NCBI RefSeq assembly: GCF_003388735.1 | Contig: NZ_QUBQ01000005.1 | Location: forward strand, 1-64,000 | DNA from: Paenibacillus paeoniae | GTDB lineage: Bacteria; Bacillota; Bacilli; Paenibacillales; Paenibacillaceae | Length of the DNA: 64,000 bases | Reading direction: 5' to 3' | Shown here: piece after piece, positions 17,702-25,277 of the stretch | How positions within the stretch are numbered: position 1 is the first letter of the stretch | Layout: each line of letters begins with the position of its first letter | Program-made: the position numbers and the translations under genes | Notes under the pieces: generated by a model | What the model was told of the DNA's origin: nothing | Databases searched by the model: none | The model's input: only the letters and a program-made list of their open reading frames with translations

Positions 17702-18958
17702 ATGACTATGATCTATGATGTCGTTGTGCTCGGTGGGGGTATAGCGGGGAGCGTGGCAGCGAAGTCGCTTGCTGAGCAAGGCTGGCGTACGGTCGTACTG
17801 GATCGGCAACGCTTCCCCAGACATAAGGTATGCGGAGAGTTTCTGTCGCCTGAATCCTTGGCGACGTTATCCCGGCTTGGGCTGCTGGAAGCCGTGCAAT
17901 CATTATCGCCGAGCGTAATCAGCAGTACGAGCTTGTACCTGGAGAGCGGAGGCGTTATCAGGCTCCCGCTTCCGGGAACGGCGCTTGGCATTAGCCGCTA
18001 TAGGCTGGATGCTTCCTTCCACCAAGCTGCTGCGGCGGCGGGTGCAAGCATTCGGGAGGGAGCTACAGTTATCTCGGTGAATATGGAGGATCGTGACTAT
18101 ACGATTACCTTGCGAAGCGAGGGACACACGGAAGTATTACGGGCACGCGCGGTGATCGCAGCTTGGGGCGGAGCAGGACTGGCAGCAGGAGGAGTGAAGG
18201 GGCGGAAGGAGCCTGATGATCGACAACAGCCAGACGATCGACATTGGTCTCATTCTCAGAGGCATGAGGGGGACGTCAAGGCTGCTCGACAGGGGCGCTT
18301 ACGTTCATCTTCCCGGACGCCTGACTATGTCGGTGTGAAGATGCATTACGAGATGAAAGACTTCGCTCCGGACTGTGTACAGGAGAACAGCGCGGTGGAG
18401 CTGTATTTCTTTCGCGGGGGGTATGCGGGAGTCAACCAGGTGGAGGACGGGAAGGTGAATGTCGCAGCCCTGCTTGATCGTGACGATATTCCTTCGAAGC
18501 ACCGCTCCGTTGCAGGGATGATGGAGGAAGCGGCTTGCCGCCATCCTAAGCTGCATGAGAGGATGGCGGCGCTTCATGCGATGCCCGCCACAGCATCGGC
18601 TGTATCTCCTGTCCGGATCAGCATGCAGCCCGTGGCGTGGAATGGCATTCCGCTTATCGGAGATGCCATCTGCCGCATCCCGCCTTTATGCGGTGACGGC
18701 ATGTCGATGGCGCTCCGCTCCGCAGAGCTTTGCTCGCTCTACGCCAGTCGTTACTTGCGGGGCGAGCTCTCACTCGGGGACTGGGAATGCGAATACAGGG
18801 AGGCCATTATGCGGGAATTCAGCAAGCCTTTGCGCTGGGGAAGGCTCACAGAGTCTTTACTCAGCTCGGTGATCCTATCCCGTGCGCTGCCAGCCCTGGC
18901 AAGATTGGCGCCTAAGGCGGCGAGAGGCATGATTCAAGCTACGCGACTGCGTATCTGA
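17702..18958 (+). CDS. FAD-dependent oxidoreductase of the polyketide operon
   Basis: 418-residue flavoprotein of the geranylgeranyl-reductase/PHBH-like group. FAD motifs: GGGIAGS at residues about 12-18, the KVCGEFLSPE substrate-side motif, and GDAICRIPPLCGDGMSMAL near residue 325. Its likely job is hydroxylation or oxidation of the polyketide ring, like SrsC. Between the second strand region (VIAAWGGAG) and YVGVKMHYE, where relatives have a short loop, there is a hydrophilic insertion of about 35-40 residues rich in Asp, Arg, Gln and His. GAGGTGAGGG lies 6 nt before the ATG, and only 6 bp separate it from the methyltransferase stop. Confidence 0.86.
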   Translation: MTMIYDVVVLGGGIAGSVAAKSLAEQGWRTVVLDRQRFPRHKVCGEFLSPESLATLSRLGLLEAVQSLSPSVISSTSLYLESGGVIRLPLPGTALGISRYRLDASFHQAAAAAGASIREGATVISVNMEDRDYTITLRSEGHTEVLRARAVIAAWGGAGLAAGGVKGRKEPDDRQQPDDRHWSHSQRHEGDVKAARQGRLRSSSRTPDYVGVKMHYEMKDFAPDCVQENSAVELYFFRGGYAGVNQVEDGKVNVAALLDRDDIPSKHRSVAGMMEEAACRHPKLHERMAALHAMPATASAVSPVRISMQPVAWNGIPLIGDAICRIPPLCGDGMSMALRSAELCSLYASRYLRGELSLGDWECEYREAIMREFSKPLRWGRLTESLLSSVILSRALPALARLAPKAARGMIQATRLRI

Positions 18959-18990
18959 TAGCGGCTCTATCTTTTTTTGCAGCAAAGTGG

Positions 18991-19020
18991 TTTACAACTG
19001 ACAGAGTGATCTGGTAAAGT
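18991..19020 (+). promoter_or_regulatory. SigA-type promoter of the T-box leader
   Basis: TTTACA (18991-18996) and TAAAGT (19015-19020) with an 18-bp spacer, ending 15 bp before the first T-box Stem I element. Confidence 0.6.
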
Positions 19021-19035
19021 ATCACAAATGCAATG

Positions 19036-19318
19036 ACGAGAAGAGTAAGCCTGCATGTCCATGTACAGAGAGCTCCGCCTGCTGAAAAGGAGTCATCGGA
19101 TATAGGGTTGAACCAAGCCTCCGAGCGGCACATTGGAACGGGTGCGATCAGTCCCGGGATGGTGTGACGGGTGCTCCCGTTACAGGGCTAGAGTATAAGC
19201 ATGTCTCATGCCGTACTTGAAGAGGTCCGCTTGGCGACAGGCTGGCGAATATGGGGTGGCACCGCGATGATCAATCTCGCCCCCAAGACTTTAAGTCTTG
19301 GGGGTGGGATTTTTTTGA
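19036..19318 (+). promoter_or_regulatory. T-box riboswitch leader of the MFS exporter gene
   Basis: All landmarks of a T-box are present in order: GACGAGAAGAGTAAG (5' side of the specifier loop, with the AGTA S-turn), ACAGAGAG (conserved Stem I loop), GGGTTGAACCAAGCC (3' side of the specifier loop), the T-box sequence GGGGTGGCACCGCG at 19254-19267, and a terminator with an 18-bp stem followed by T7. The antiterminator is classical: GGGG pairs with CCCC and GCGA with TCGC around the 7-nt bulge TGGCACC, and the CCCC is shared with the terminator. The UGGC base pairing predicts a tRNA with discriminator G. Among triplets readable in the specifier loop that favours AAC (Asn) or CAA (Gln) over ACC (Thr) or CCA (Pro), but the register cannot be fixed by eye. 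Confidence 0.9.
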
Positions 19319-19346
19319 TCATTGAGGATGGAAGGGAGCCGCTACT

Positions 19347-20666
19347 ATGAAAAAAGCTTGGTTGGAGAAGTGGAAGTATCCGTCTATTCTCCTATTCGGA
19401 ATCGGATTATCGAATGTAGGGGGATGGATTTATTTTATCGCGCTGAATCTGATTGTGTACAATATGACCCAATCCGCTTTGGCGGTGTCGGTTCTCTATC
19501 TGATCCGCCCGTTATCTACGCTGGCAAGCAATCTGTGGGCGGGCAGTCTCATTGATCGGACGAACAAGCGCAGCCTGATGGTGGTATTGGATGTGGTTCG
19601 GGCGGCGCTGATCGTGCTTTTGCCTCTTTTTTCGTCTATTTGGTATATCTATGCCGTGGTGTTCTTGATCCAGATGGCGAGTTCCGTGTTCGGACCAGCC
19701 TCCGGCACCTATATTACGCTGCTCATTCCGCCGGATCAAAGGCCCCGCTTTAATTCGCTCAACGCCCTGATCGGCTCCGGCGCCTTCTTGATCGGACCTG
19801 CAATTGCCGGACTGCTGTTTCTCATCGGCTCTCCGGTGATGGCGATCTATATCAACGCGGCAGCCATGTTCGTGTCGGGACTGATTACGCTGTTGATGCC
19901 GAATTTGGAGAGGGACGCCGTATTGGCCGAAGAAGGCAGCCCCAAGCTGGAGTGGTCCATGATCAAGGCGGATTGGGGAACGGTATTCCGATTTTATCGT
20001 ACGCAAATCTTTATAACAGCCGTCTGCCTATTGTTCGGATCCATTATGATGGTGATGGCTTCGGCCATCGATTCGCTGGAGGTGGCTTTTGCCTTGACGG
20101 TGCTTGGATTGTCTGAAAGCAGTTATGGCTTGCTGGTGAGTATCTCCGGAGTGGGAATTATCGCTGGCGCTGTCGTCAATACGGTAGTGGCAGGCAAAGT
20201 ACCGATAGGGAGACTAGTAGGGTTTGGCGTGCTGGGCGTAAGCGCGGGTTATCTGTTGTATGCTACCTCTTCCGCGTATGGGGCTGCAGCGGTCGGATTT
20301 TTTGTCCTCGCGTTTTTTCTAGCTTTCGCCAATGCTGGATTTGCGACATTTTATCAAAACAACGTCCCGGTGGACATGATGGGGAGATTCGGAAGCATGA
20401 ACGGGTTTATCGAAGCGATAGGGATTATGATTACAACGGTCGCACTTGGCTTATGGGCAGAGTGGGGATCAATTCAAGCGGCTGTGATCGCAGGTGTCAT
20501 CGCTATGACCGTACTGAGCATTGCTCTGGGATTGCTTCTTCTCTACAAAGTCATTATTGTACAAAAAGTATCCGGTTCAGGCATTTCCGTGCAACCTGGC
20601 GCAGCCTATACTACAATAGAGACAAGACGCGAGTCGGGCTTAGGAAAGACGAATCACGTAGAGTAG
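19347..20666 (+). CDS. MFS exporter of the macrolide-efflux type, under T-box control
   Basis: 439-residue major facilitator with about 12 transmembrane helices and the motif-A-like loop GSLIDRTNKRSLMVV after helix 2. The overall pattern is of the MFS_3/enterobactin- and macrolide-exporter group, not of an amino acid carrier. The ATG has GAAGGGAG upstream and lies 29 bp after the T-box terminator, so expression should depend on uncharged tRNA. The substrate is unknown. It is next to, but transcribed separately from, the type III polyketide operon. The Gfo/Idh/MocA gene follows after a short gap without a visible terminator. Confidence 0.88.
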   Translation: MKKAWLEKWKYPSILLFGIGLSNVGGWIYFIALNLIVYNMTQSALAVSVLYLIRPLSTLASNLWAGSLIDRTNKRSLMVVLDVVRAALIVLLPLFSSIWYIYAVVFLIQMASSVFGPASGTYITLLIPPDQRPRFNSLNALIGSGAFLIGPAIAGLLFLIGSPVMAIYINAAAMFVSGLITLLMPNLERDAVLAEEGSPKLEWSMIKADWGTVFRFYRTQIFITAVCLLFGSIMMVMASAIDSLEVAFALTVLGLSESSYGLLVSISGVGIIAGAVVNTVVAGKVPIGRLVGFGVLGVSAGYLLYATSSAYGAAAVGFFVLAFFLAFANAGFATFYQNNVPVDMMGRFGSMNGFIEAIGIMITTVALGLWAEWGSIQAAVIAGVIAMTVLSIALGLLLLYKVIIVQKVSGSGISVQPGAAYTTIETRRESGLGKTNHVE

Positions 20667-20723
20667 CCCTGTCGTTCGCGCGAGCATTGACGCAAGACAA
20701 CATCAAGCAGGGAGGCGTTGCGA

Positions 20724-21842
20724 TTGGCTGAACAGCGGCGAGTGAGAATTGGATTGGTCGGAGCAAGCTGGTTTGCGGATCTGTGGTATTTGCCAGTCAT
20801 TCAGAGACATCCTAATGCAGAAATTTATGCAATATGCAGCGAAGGCGGCGGGAGCGCCAGGCGGATGGCTGAACAATATGGCATTCCGCATGTATTCCTC
20901 TCATACGAGGAAATGCTGGAGAAGGCCGAGCTGGATGGCGTATGTATCATCACGCCGAACGATGTGCATATCACGATTGCGGAGGCTGCGATGAATCGCG
21001 GCATTCATGTTATGAGCGAGAAGCCATTGGCGCTTAATCTCAAGGAAGCGGCGCAGATGGTGCAAACTGCGGAGAGAAGCGGCATTATACATGGCGTTAA
21101 CTTTACGTATCGGGAGCACCCGGGCGTGCTCCGAATGAAGGCGATGATGGAGGATGGTGTCATAGGGGAGCTGCAATCCGGCCACTTCGAATATACGGGC
21201 GACTATGGCGTTGCCGGTCCTCCTGGATGGAGAGGCTCTATAGCGAAGGGCGGCATAGGCGGCGTATTGGCTGACTTAGGCTCCCATCTGATTGATTTGG
21301 CGAAATACATGACTGGAGACGGCTTAGCCGAAGTTAGTGCAGATGCCTGCTTCACCCATCGGGACGTGAATTCGGATGCAGCTGCGGACGCGGTCATCTT
21401 CTTGGGACGTGCCTCACAAGGCTCTCAACATACATTCCGCACAAGCTGGATTGAGCATCAAGGGACAAAGGGACAGACGATTCGCATTGGTCTGAATGGC
21501 GAGCGGGGCATCATAGAATTTGCTGTCAGCCATCTGGGCTCCTCTCTATCCTATACACTGCATGAGGGCGGCAAGACGGTTGTAGATCTTCGGGAGGATG
21601 GTCTCCCCGCTTGGAATGAAGACGATCCGTCCTCGGAGTCGAGCTTCCGGCCTTGGCGGCTGACGGATCGCAATGAGGTATGGAAGTGGATCGACCGGAT
21701 TAAAGACCGTAGGGAAGGCACGGCAGAAGCGACAACTGATGCACCTACCTTTGCTGACGGATATTACGTACAGGCTGTAATGGAAGCTGTCATGCAGGCT
21801 GCGGAAGAACGTCGCTGGGTGTCTGTACAGTCGGCGGAGTAG
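20724..21842 (+). CDS. Gfo/Idh/MocA-family oxidoreductase
   Basis: 372 residues. Rossmann motif GLVGASWFAD; dinucleotide-site motif EKPLALN; C-terminal domain with GGVLADLGSHLIDLAKYM. Two in-frame TTG codons can start it; I choose 20724 because GGAGG (20711-20715) is 8 nt away, whereas it is only 2 nt from the TTG at 20718. It probably shares the T-box-controlled transcript with the exporter, because 57 bp and no terminator separate them; if so, its expression also follows tRNA charging. It is a paralogue of the genes at 13567 and 53706. Substrate unknown. Confidence 0.85.
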   Translation: MAEQRRVRIGLVGASWFADLWYLPVIQRHPNAEIYAICSEGGGSARRMAEQYGIPHVFLSYEEMLEKAELDGVCIITPNDVHITIAEAAMNRGIHVMSEKPLALNLKEAAQMVQTAERSGIIHGVNFTYREHPGVLRMKAMMEDGVIGELQSGHFEYTGDYGVAGPPGWRGSIAKGGIGGVLADLGSHLIDLAKYMTGDGLAEVSADACFTHRDVNSDAAADAVIFLGRASQGSQHTFRTSWIEHQGTKGQTIRIGLNGERGIIEFAVSHLGSSLSYTLHEGGKTVVDLREDGLPAWNEDDPSSESSFRPWRLTDRNEVWKWIDRIKDRREGTAEATTDAPTFADGYYVQAVMEAVMQAAEERRWVSVQSAE

Positions 21843-21887
21843 CGGCGATAACGATGAGTCATTTATGATTAAATAACTGCATTAACT

Positions 21888-21921
21888 GGATCAGGGGAAT
21901 TATATCTCCTGATCCTTTTTT
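21888..21921 (+). terminator. Rho-independent terminator
   Basis: GGATCAGG / CCTGATCC arms followed by TTTTTT, 46 bp after the Gfo/Idh/MocA stop. Confidence 0.9.
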
Positions 21922-21986
21922 CGTGCGAGGTATTTGCTTGGATCCTTGTCGTGTGAGGCAGCTTGCATATGAAGCAAACAATCTAC

Positions 21987-22034
21987 TTGACTTAAGTTTA
22001 TATTGATTATATACTTAATTACAAATAGTAAGTA
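21987..22034 (+). promoter_or_regulatory. Promoter with overlapping inverted-repeat operator upstream of catE
   Basis: Near-consensus SigA promoter: TTGACT (21987-21992), 17-bp spacer, TATACT (22010-22015). Overlapping the -10 and start site is a perfect inverted repeat TACTTA-N11-TAAGTA (22012-22034). Position and size suit a repressor of the MarR or HxlR type, which control catechol dioxygenases and nitroreductases in Bacillus (YodB, CatR, MhqR). No such regulator gene is nearby. Confidence 0.7.
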
Positions 22035-22065
22035 ACAAGCAAAAATAGAGGTGGTGAGCTCGTTT

Positions 22066-22941
22066 ATGGCCAATAAGCTTCATGCTAATACGCGCTTAGG
22101 CGAGGTCAAGCTGAAGGTAAGCAATCTGGAACGCTCTATTACGTTCTATGAAGATATTGTTGGTTTCCGACTGCTGTCGAGGACAGAGGGCAAGGCACAA
22201 CTGACTGCTGATGGAAAAACTACGCTGTTGGTCCTGGAGGAAGTGCCGAATGCTACGATAACCCCGCGTCGCTCGTCAAGCGGACTGTATCATTTTGCGA
22301 TTTTGCTGCCGACCAGGAAGGATCTTGGTTTGTCGCTACGCAGGTTGATGGATAAGGGCGTGCAAATCGGCCAAGCGGATCATTTGGTCAGCGAGGCCCT
22401 TTATATATCTGACCCGGATTTGAATGGCATCGAGATTTATCGTGACCGCCCCAGGGAACAATGGGAATACGATGCCCAAGGCTTTGTGAAGATGGCGACC
22501 GACCCGATTGATTGGGAGGGCTTGCTTGCAGAAGCCAAGGGAAGTCAGTGGAATGGACTGCCAGATGGTACGGTGATTGGTCATGTTCACTTCCATGTTG
22601 CTGATCTGCATAAGTCAAAGCAATTTTATTGCGATGCGATAGGCTTCGAAGTAGAGGCTGATCTGATGCGTCAGATGGGCGCGCTCTTTATCGGGGCAGG
22701 TCGTTATCATCATCATATGGGACTTAACATTTGGGCTGGAGCTGGTGCCCCGCCAGTCAAGCCCAATGGTACAGGTATTGAATACTTCACCATTATTGTG
22801 CCAAACGCAGTAGAACTGGAGGCAACTATCCTTCGATTGAAAGGGCTTGGCGCCGAGTTGGAGCAGCATGAAGCGGTATGGTGGACGACGGACCCTAATG
22901 GGATTGGAGTACAACTCCTTACAGCATCTGAATTCATATGA
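22066..22941 (+). CDS. catE: Catechol-2,3-dioxygenase of the VOC family
   Basis: Ring-cleaving extradiol dioxygenase of the CatE type, which detoxifies catechols in the cytoplasm of Bacillus. 291 residues with two tandem glyoxalase/VOC modules: KLKVSNLERSITFYEDIVGF in the first and GHVHFHVADLHKSKQFYCD in the second. Metal-binding positions are the His in GHVHFH, the His cluster YHHHMGLNIWAG, and a downstream acidic residue (GIEYF). The ATG at 22066 is preferred over a GTG at 22051 because AGGTGGTGAG precedes it and family members start near there. First gene of a three-gene stress cluster. Confidence 0.88.
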   Translation: MANKLHANTRLGEVKLKVSNLERSITFYEDIVGFRLLSRTEGKAQLTADGKTTLLVLEEVPNATITPRRSSSGLYHFAILLPTRKDLGLSLRRLMDKGVQIGQADHLVSEALYISDPDLNGIEIYRDRPREQWEYDAQGFVKMATDPIDWEGLLAEAKGSQWNGLPDGTVIGHVHFHVADLHKSKQFYCDAIGFEVEADLMRQMGALFIGAGRYHHHMGLNIWAGAGAPPVKPNGTGIEYFTIIVPNAVELEATILRLKGLGAELEQHEAVWWTTDPNGIGVQLLTASEFI

Positions 22942-22964
22942 CGGATAAAGGAGAGAATGGATAT

Positions 22965-23600
22965 ATGAAAGTCGGTATTGTTGGAGCTGGCGGCAAAGCA
23001 GGCAAGCTGATCGCGCAAGAAGCTCTTGGCAGAGGCCATGAAGTGACAGCCATTGTCCGCAATAAGGCAAGTGTTCAAGAAATAGATGCAGTCGTTCTGG
23101 AGAAGGACGTATTTGATTTGAAGCAGGCTGATCTGGCTTCCTTCGATGTAATCGTGAATGCGTTCGGAGCAGCGCCTGGAGCGGAACATCAACATGTTGA
23201 CGCAGGGAATGTCCTAATCGATGCGCTGAGAGGCACATCCCTGCGATTGTTCGTCGTTGGCGGAGCAGGCAGTCTGTTCGTAGACGAGGCTAAGTCGGTC
23301 CGTGTGTTTGATACGCCTGATTTTCCAGCGGCTTACCTTGCGACTGCACAAAATCAGGGCAGAAACCTGGAAATTCTCCAGAATCAGCAAGATGTGACGT
23401 GGACATTCCTTAGTCCTGCAGCTTTCTTCCATGCAGAAGGCAGAAGAACGGGCGCATATGAATCCGGTCAGGATCATCTGCTCGTCAATTCCACAGGCGA
23501 CAGCTACATTAGCTATGCCGATTATGCCATCGCAATACTGGATGAAATCGAAAATCCGCAGCATCTCAACGAAAGATATACCGTTGTCGGCGAAGCGTAA
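22965..23600 (+). CDS. NAD(P)-binding NmrA/SDR-like protein
   Basis: 211-residue atypical short-chain dehydrogenase-like protein with Rossmann motif GIVGAGGKAGKLI at the N-terminus, then AFGAAP and a hydrophobic VVGGAGSLFV strand; it lacks the YxxxK catalytic pair of classical SDRs. Relatives (YwnB/YhmD-like proteins) are presumed quinone or NADPH sensors or reductases. The start ATG has AAAGGAGAG before it and follows catE by 23 bp, so it is co-transcribed. The longer frame begins in the catE end without a ribosome site. Confidence 0.82.
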   Translation: MKVGIVGAGGKAGKLIAQEALGRGHEVTAIVRNKASVQEIDAVVLEKDVFDLKQADLASFDVIVNAFGAAPGAEHQHVDAGNVLIDALRGTSLRLFVVGGAGSLFVDEAKSVRVFDTPDFPAAYLATAQNQGRNLEILQNQQDVTWTFLSPAAFFHAEGRRTGAYESGQDHLLVNSTGDSYISYADYAIAILDEIENPQHLNERYTVVGEA

Positions 23601-23702
23601 GCCTGTCGTCGGCGCGTTACACATAGATAAAGCGTTATTGGATAAGGAATACGTCATAAATCGAAAAAACCAACACGAACCAACTAATGGAGGGAACGAA
23701 CA

Positions 23703-24353
23703 ATGGGAATTATGGACACTTTATTTGGATCAGGAAATAAAAATGCGGAAACGCCGGCAGCAACCTTTTATGCGGCAGTTGAGGGAAGACGCTCTATTTA
23801 TGGCATCAGCAATGAGCAGGTCGTATCGGACGAGCGCATCCATGAAGTAATCAATCATGCTGTGAAGCATACGCCATCATCATTTAATTCGCAAAGCGCA
23901 AGAGTCGTTGTGCTGCTGGGCGATCAGCATAAAAAAGTGTGGGATATTACAACGAATACGCTGAAGGCTATTGTACCGGCCGATCAATTCGGACCTACGC
24001 AAGAAAAGATGAACGCATTCGGAGCAGGCTACGGCACGGTGTTGTTCTTTGAGGATCAAGCGGTTGTGGAAGGGTTGCAAAACCAGTTCGCTGCTTATGC
24101 GGACAACTTCCCGGTATGGTCGAATCAGTCCAACGGCATGCTTCAGTTTGTTATCTGGACATCGCTGGAGCTTGAAGGTTTTGGCGCGTCTCTCCAACAC
24201 TACAATCCGCTTATTGACGACGCAGTGAAAGCGGAATGGAACATTCCTTCCAACTGGAAGCTGCTTGCTCAGATGCCTTTTGGCAAGCCGGTTGCTCCTG
24301 CAGGCGAGAAGCAATTCAGCCCGCTTGAAGAGCGCGTGAAAGTGTTTAAATAA
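23703..24353 (+). CDS. CinD/Hbn1-type nitroreductase
   Basis: 216-residue oxidoreductase of the type II nitroreductase group that includes Lactococcus CinD and yeast Frm2/Hbn1. It probably reduces quinones or nitroaromatics with NAD(P)H and FMN. Typical features: EGRRSIYGIS near the N-terminus, HTPSSFNSQSARVVVLLG (FMN phosphate region), AYADNFPVWSNQSNGM, GASLQHYNPLID and NWKLLAQMPFG. GGAGGGAAC lies before the ATG. A 102-bp gap without a terminator separates it from the preceding gene. With catE and the NAD(P)-binding protein it suggests a quinone/electrophile stress regulon. Confidence 0.88.
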   Translation: MGIMDTLFGSGNKNAETPAATFYAAVEGRRSIYGISNEQVVSDERIHEVINHAVKHTPSSFNSQSARVVVLLGDQHKKVWDITTNTLKAIVPADQFGPTQEKMNAFGAGYGTVLFFEDQAVVEGLQNQFAAYADNFPVWSNQSNGMLQFVIWTSLELEGFGASLQHYNPLIDDAVKAEWNIPSNWKLLAQMPFGKPVAPAGEKQFSPLEERVKVFK

Positions 24354-24395
24354 GCAGCAAGCATACACTGAAGTAAATGAGTGAATCAAAATAAA

Positions 24396-24443
24396 AAATG
24401 TTCATAGCCCGGTTAAATAGGATCGGGCTACGAACATTTTTTT
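24396..24443 (+). terminator. Rho-independent terminator of the catE cluster
   Basis: Long arms AATGTTC-TAGCCCG / CGGGCTA-GAACATT with one mismatch, followed by seven T. Confidence 0.9.
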
Positions 24444-24496
24444 GTTGAAAATAATACATTCCAGCATAATGTGCAAAGGCGGTGAATATTCCCCTC

Positions 24497-25081
24497 TTAT
24501 TTTAAGTCCTGAGAAAACTCCGTCTGCAGTTCAGTGAAAATTATTTGTTTATTAATTGACTCTTCGCCTGAACTATCATTTGGATCAGTTCCATCAAGAT
24601 TAAATTTACCAGCTTGCATATTAATGACACCGTACTGACCAAAAGTATTTTTACTTAAAAATATTAAGTATTGGCTATCTTTTTTCATGGCTGTATATCC
24701 TTCAATAGCGATTCTTTCTTTACCTTTAAAAGTCTGTCTTAAACCGACAGGCTCAATTACTTTAAGATCAACTGCATCCTCTTTCGGCCCCTTCAATACT
24801 TTTTCAACTTTAATTTCTGTAGAAGTGGCAATATACATAAGAATCCCCGTAGAAGTCTCTTTTGAAAGTACTTCACGATCCTCAATGTCTTTAATTGGCT
24901 TTCCTATAACAACCAAATCAGCCCCTGAAAACAACGCTTTTGATGTTGGGTGCCACTCATAAGAACCGGCCATAGATATGTCACGAACTGAATTATAAAT
25001 GGCAAAATAATAGTAAAATACTGCTGCGAGGATCAAAACCAAGGCCAGTGAAATTATCGTACTTTTCTTTTTTAATATCAT
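24497..25081 (-). CDS. Membrane-anchored protein of unknown function
   Basis: 194 residues with a short basic start (MILKKK) and one hydrophobic segment (residues about 7-29), the rest predicted outside the cell. The region VEKVLKGPKEDAVDLKV, then YTAMKKDSQYLIFLSK, suggests a small beta-rich domain seen in uncharacterised Firmicute exported proteins in which a GTVxxVLKG-type strand precedes YLLFL. Codon use is visibly more AT-rich (many AAA, TTT, ATT) than its neighbours, consistent with horizontal acquisition. There is no convincing catalytic motif. Transcribed divergently from the peptidase-like gene, with palindromes between them. Confidence 0.65.
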   Translation of the reverse strand: MILKKKSTIISLALVLILAAVFYYYFAIYNSVRDISMAGSYEWHPTSKALFSGADLVVIGKPIKDIEDREVLSKETSTGILMYIATSTEIKVEKVLKGPKEDAVDLKVIEPVGLRQTFKGKERIAIEGYTAMKKDSQYLIFLSKNTFGQYGVINMQAGKFNLDGTDPNDSSGEESINKQIIFTELQTEFSQDLK

Positions 25082-25171
25082 CGCTTAAACCTTACCTTTC
25101 AATTCGTCTTTATCATAATTTGAAGGAGCGGTAACATTTAAATTTACAAATGATCAAGTATACCCTCGACC

Positions 25172-25229
25172 AGTACCAAACATAGTTGGTACTATTCCGT
25201 CCAACCGCTCGTTGATATATTGGTACCAA
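25172..25229. promoter_or_regulatory. Two related palindromes in a divergent intergenic region
   Basis: AGTACCAA-N6-TTGGTACT (25172-25193), a perfect inverted repeat, and the perfect palindrome TTGGTACCAA (25220-25229). They share the TTGGTAC half-site; the centres are 42 bp apart, about four DNA turns on the same face. There is no T tract, so terminator function is unlikely. They resemble cooperative operator sites between the genes at 25081(-) and 25278(+). Confidence 0.55.
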
Positions 25230-25277
25230 GTCATATATATTCGACAGGCTGCCATTATGAACGAAGAGGTGACGGAT

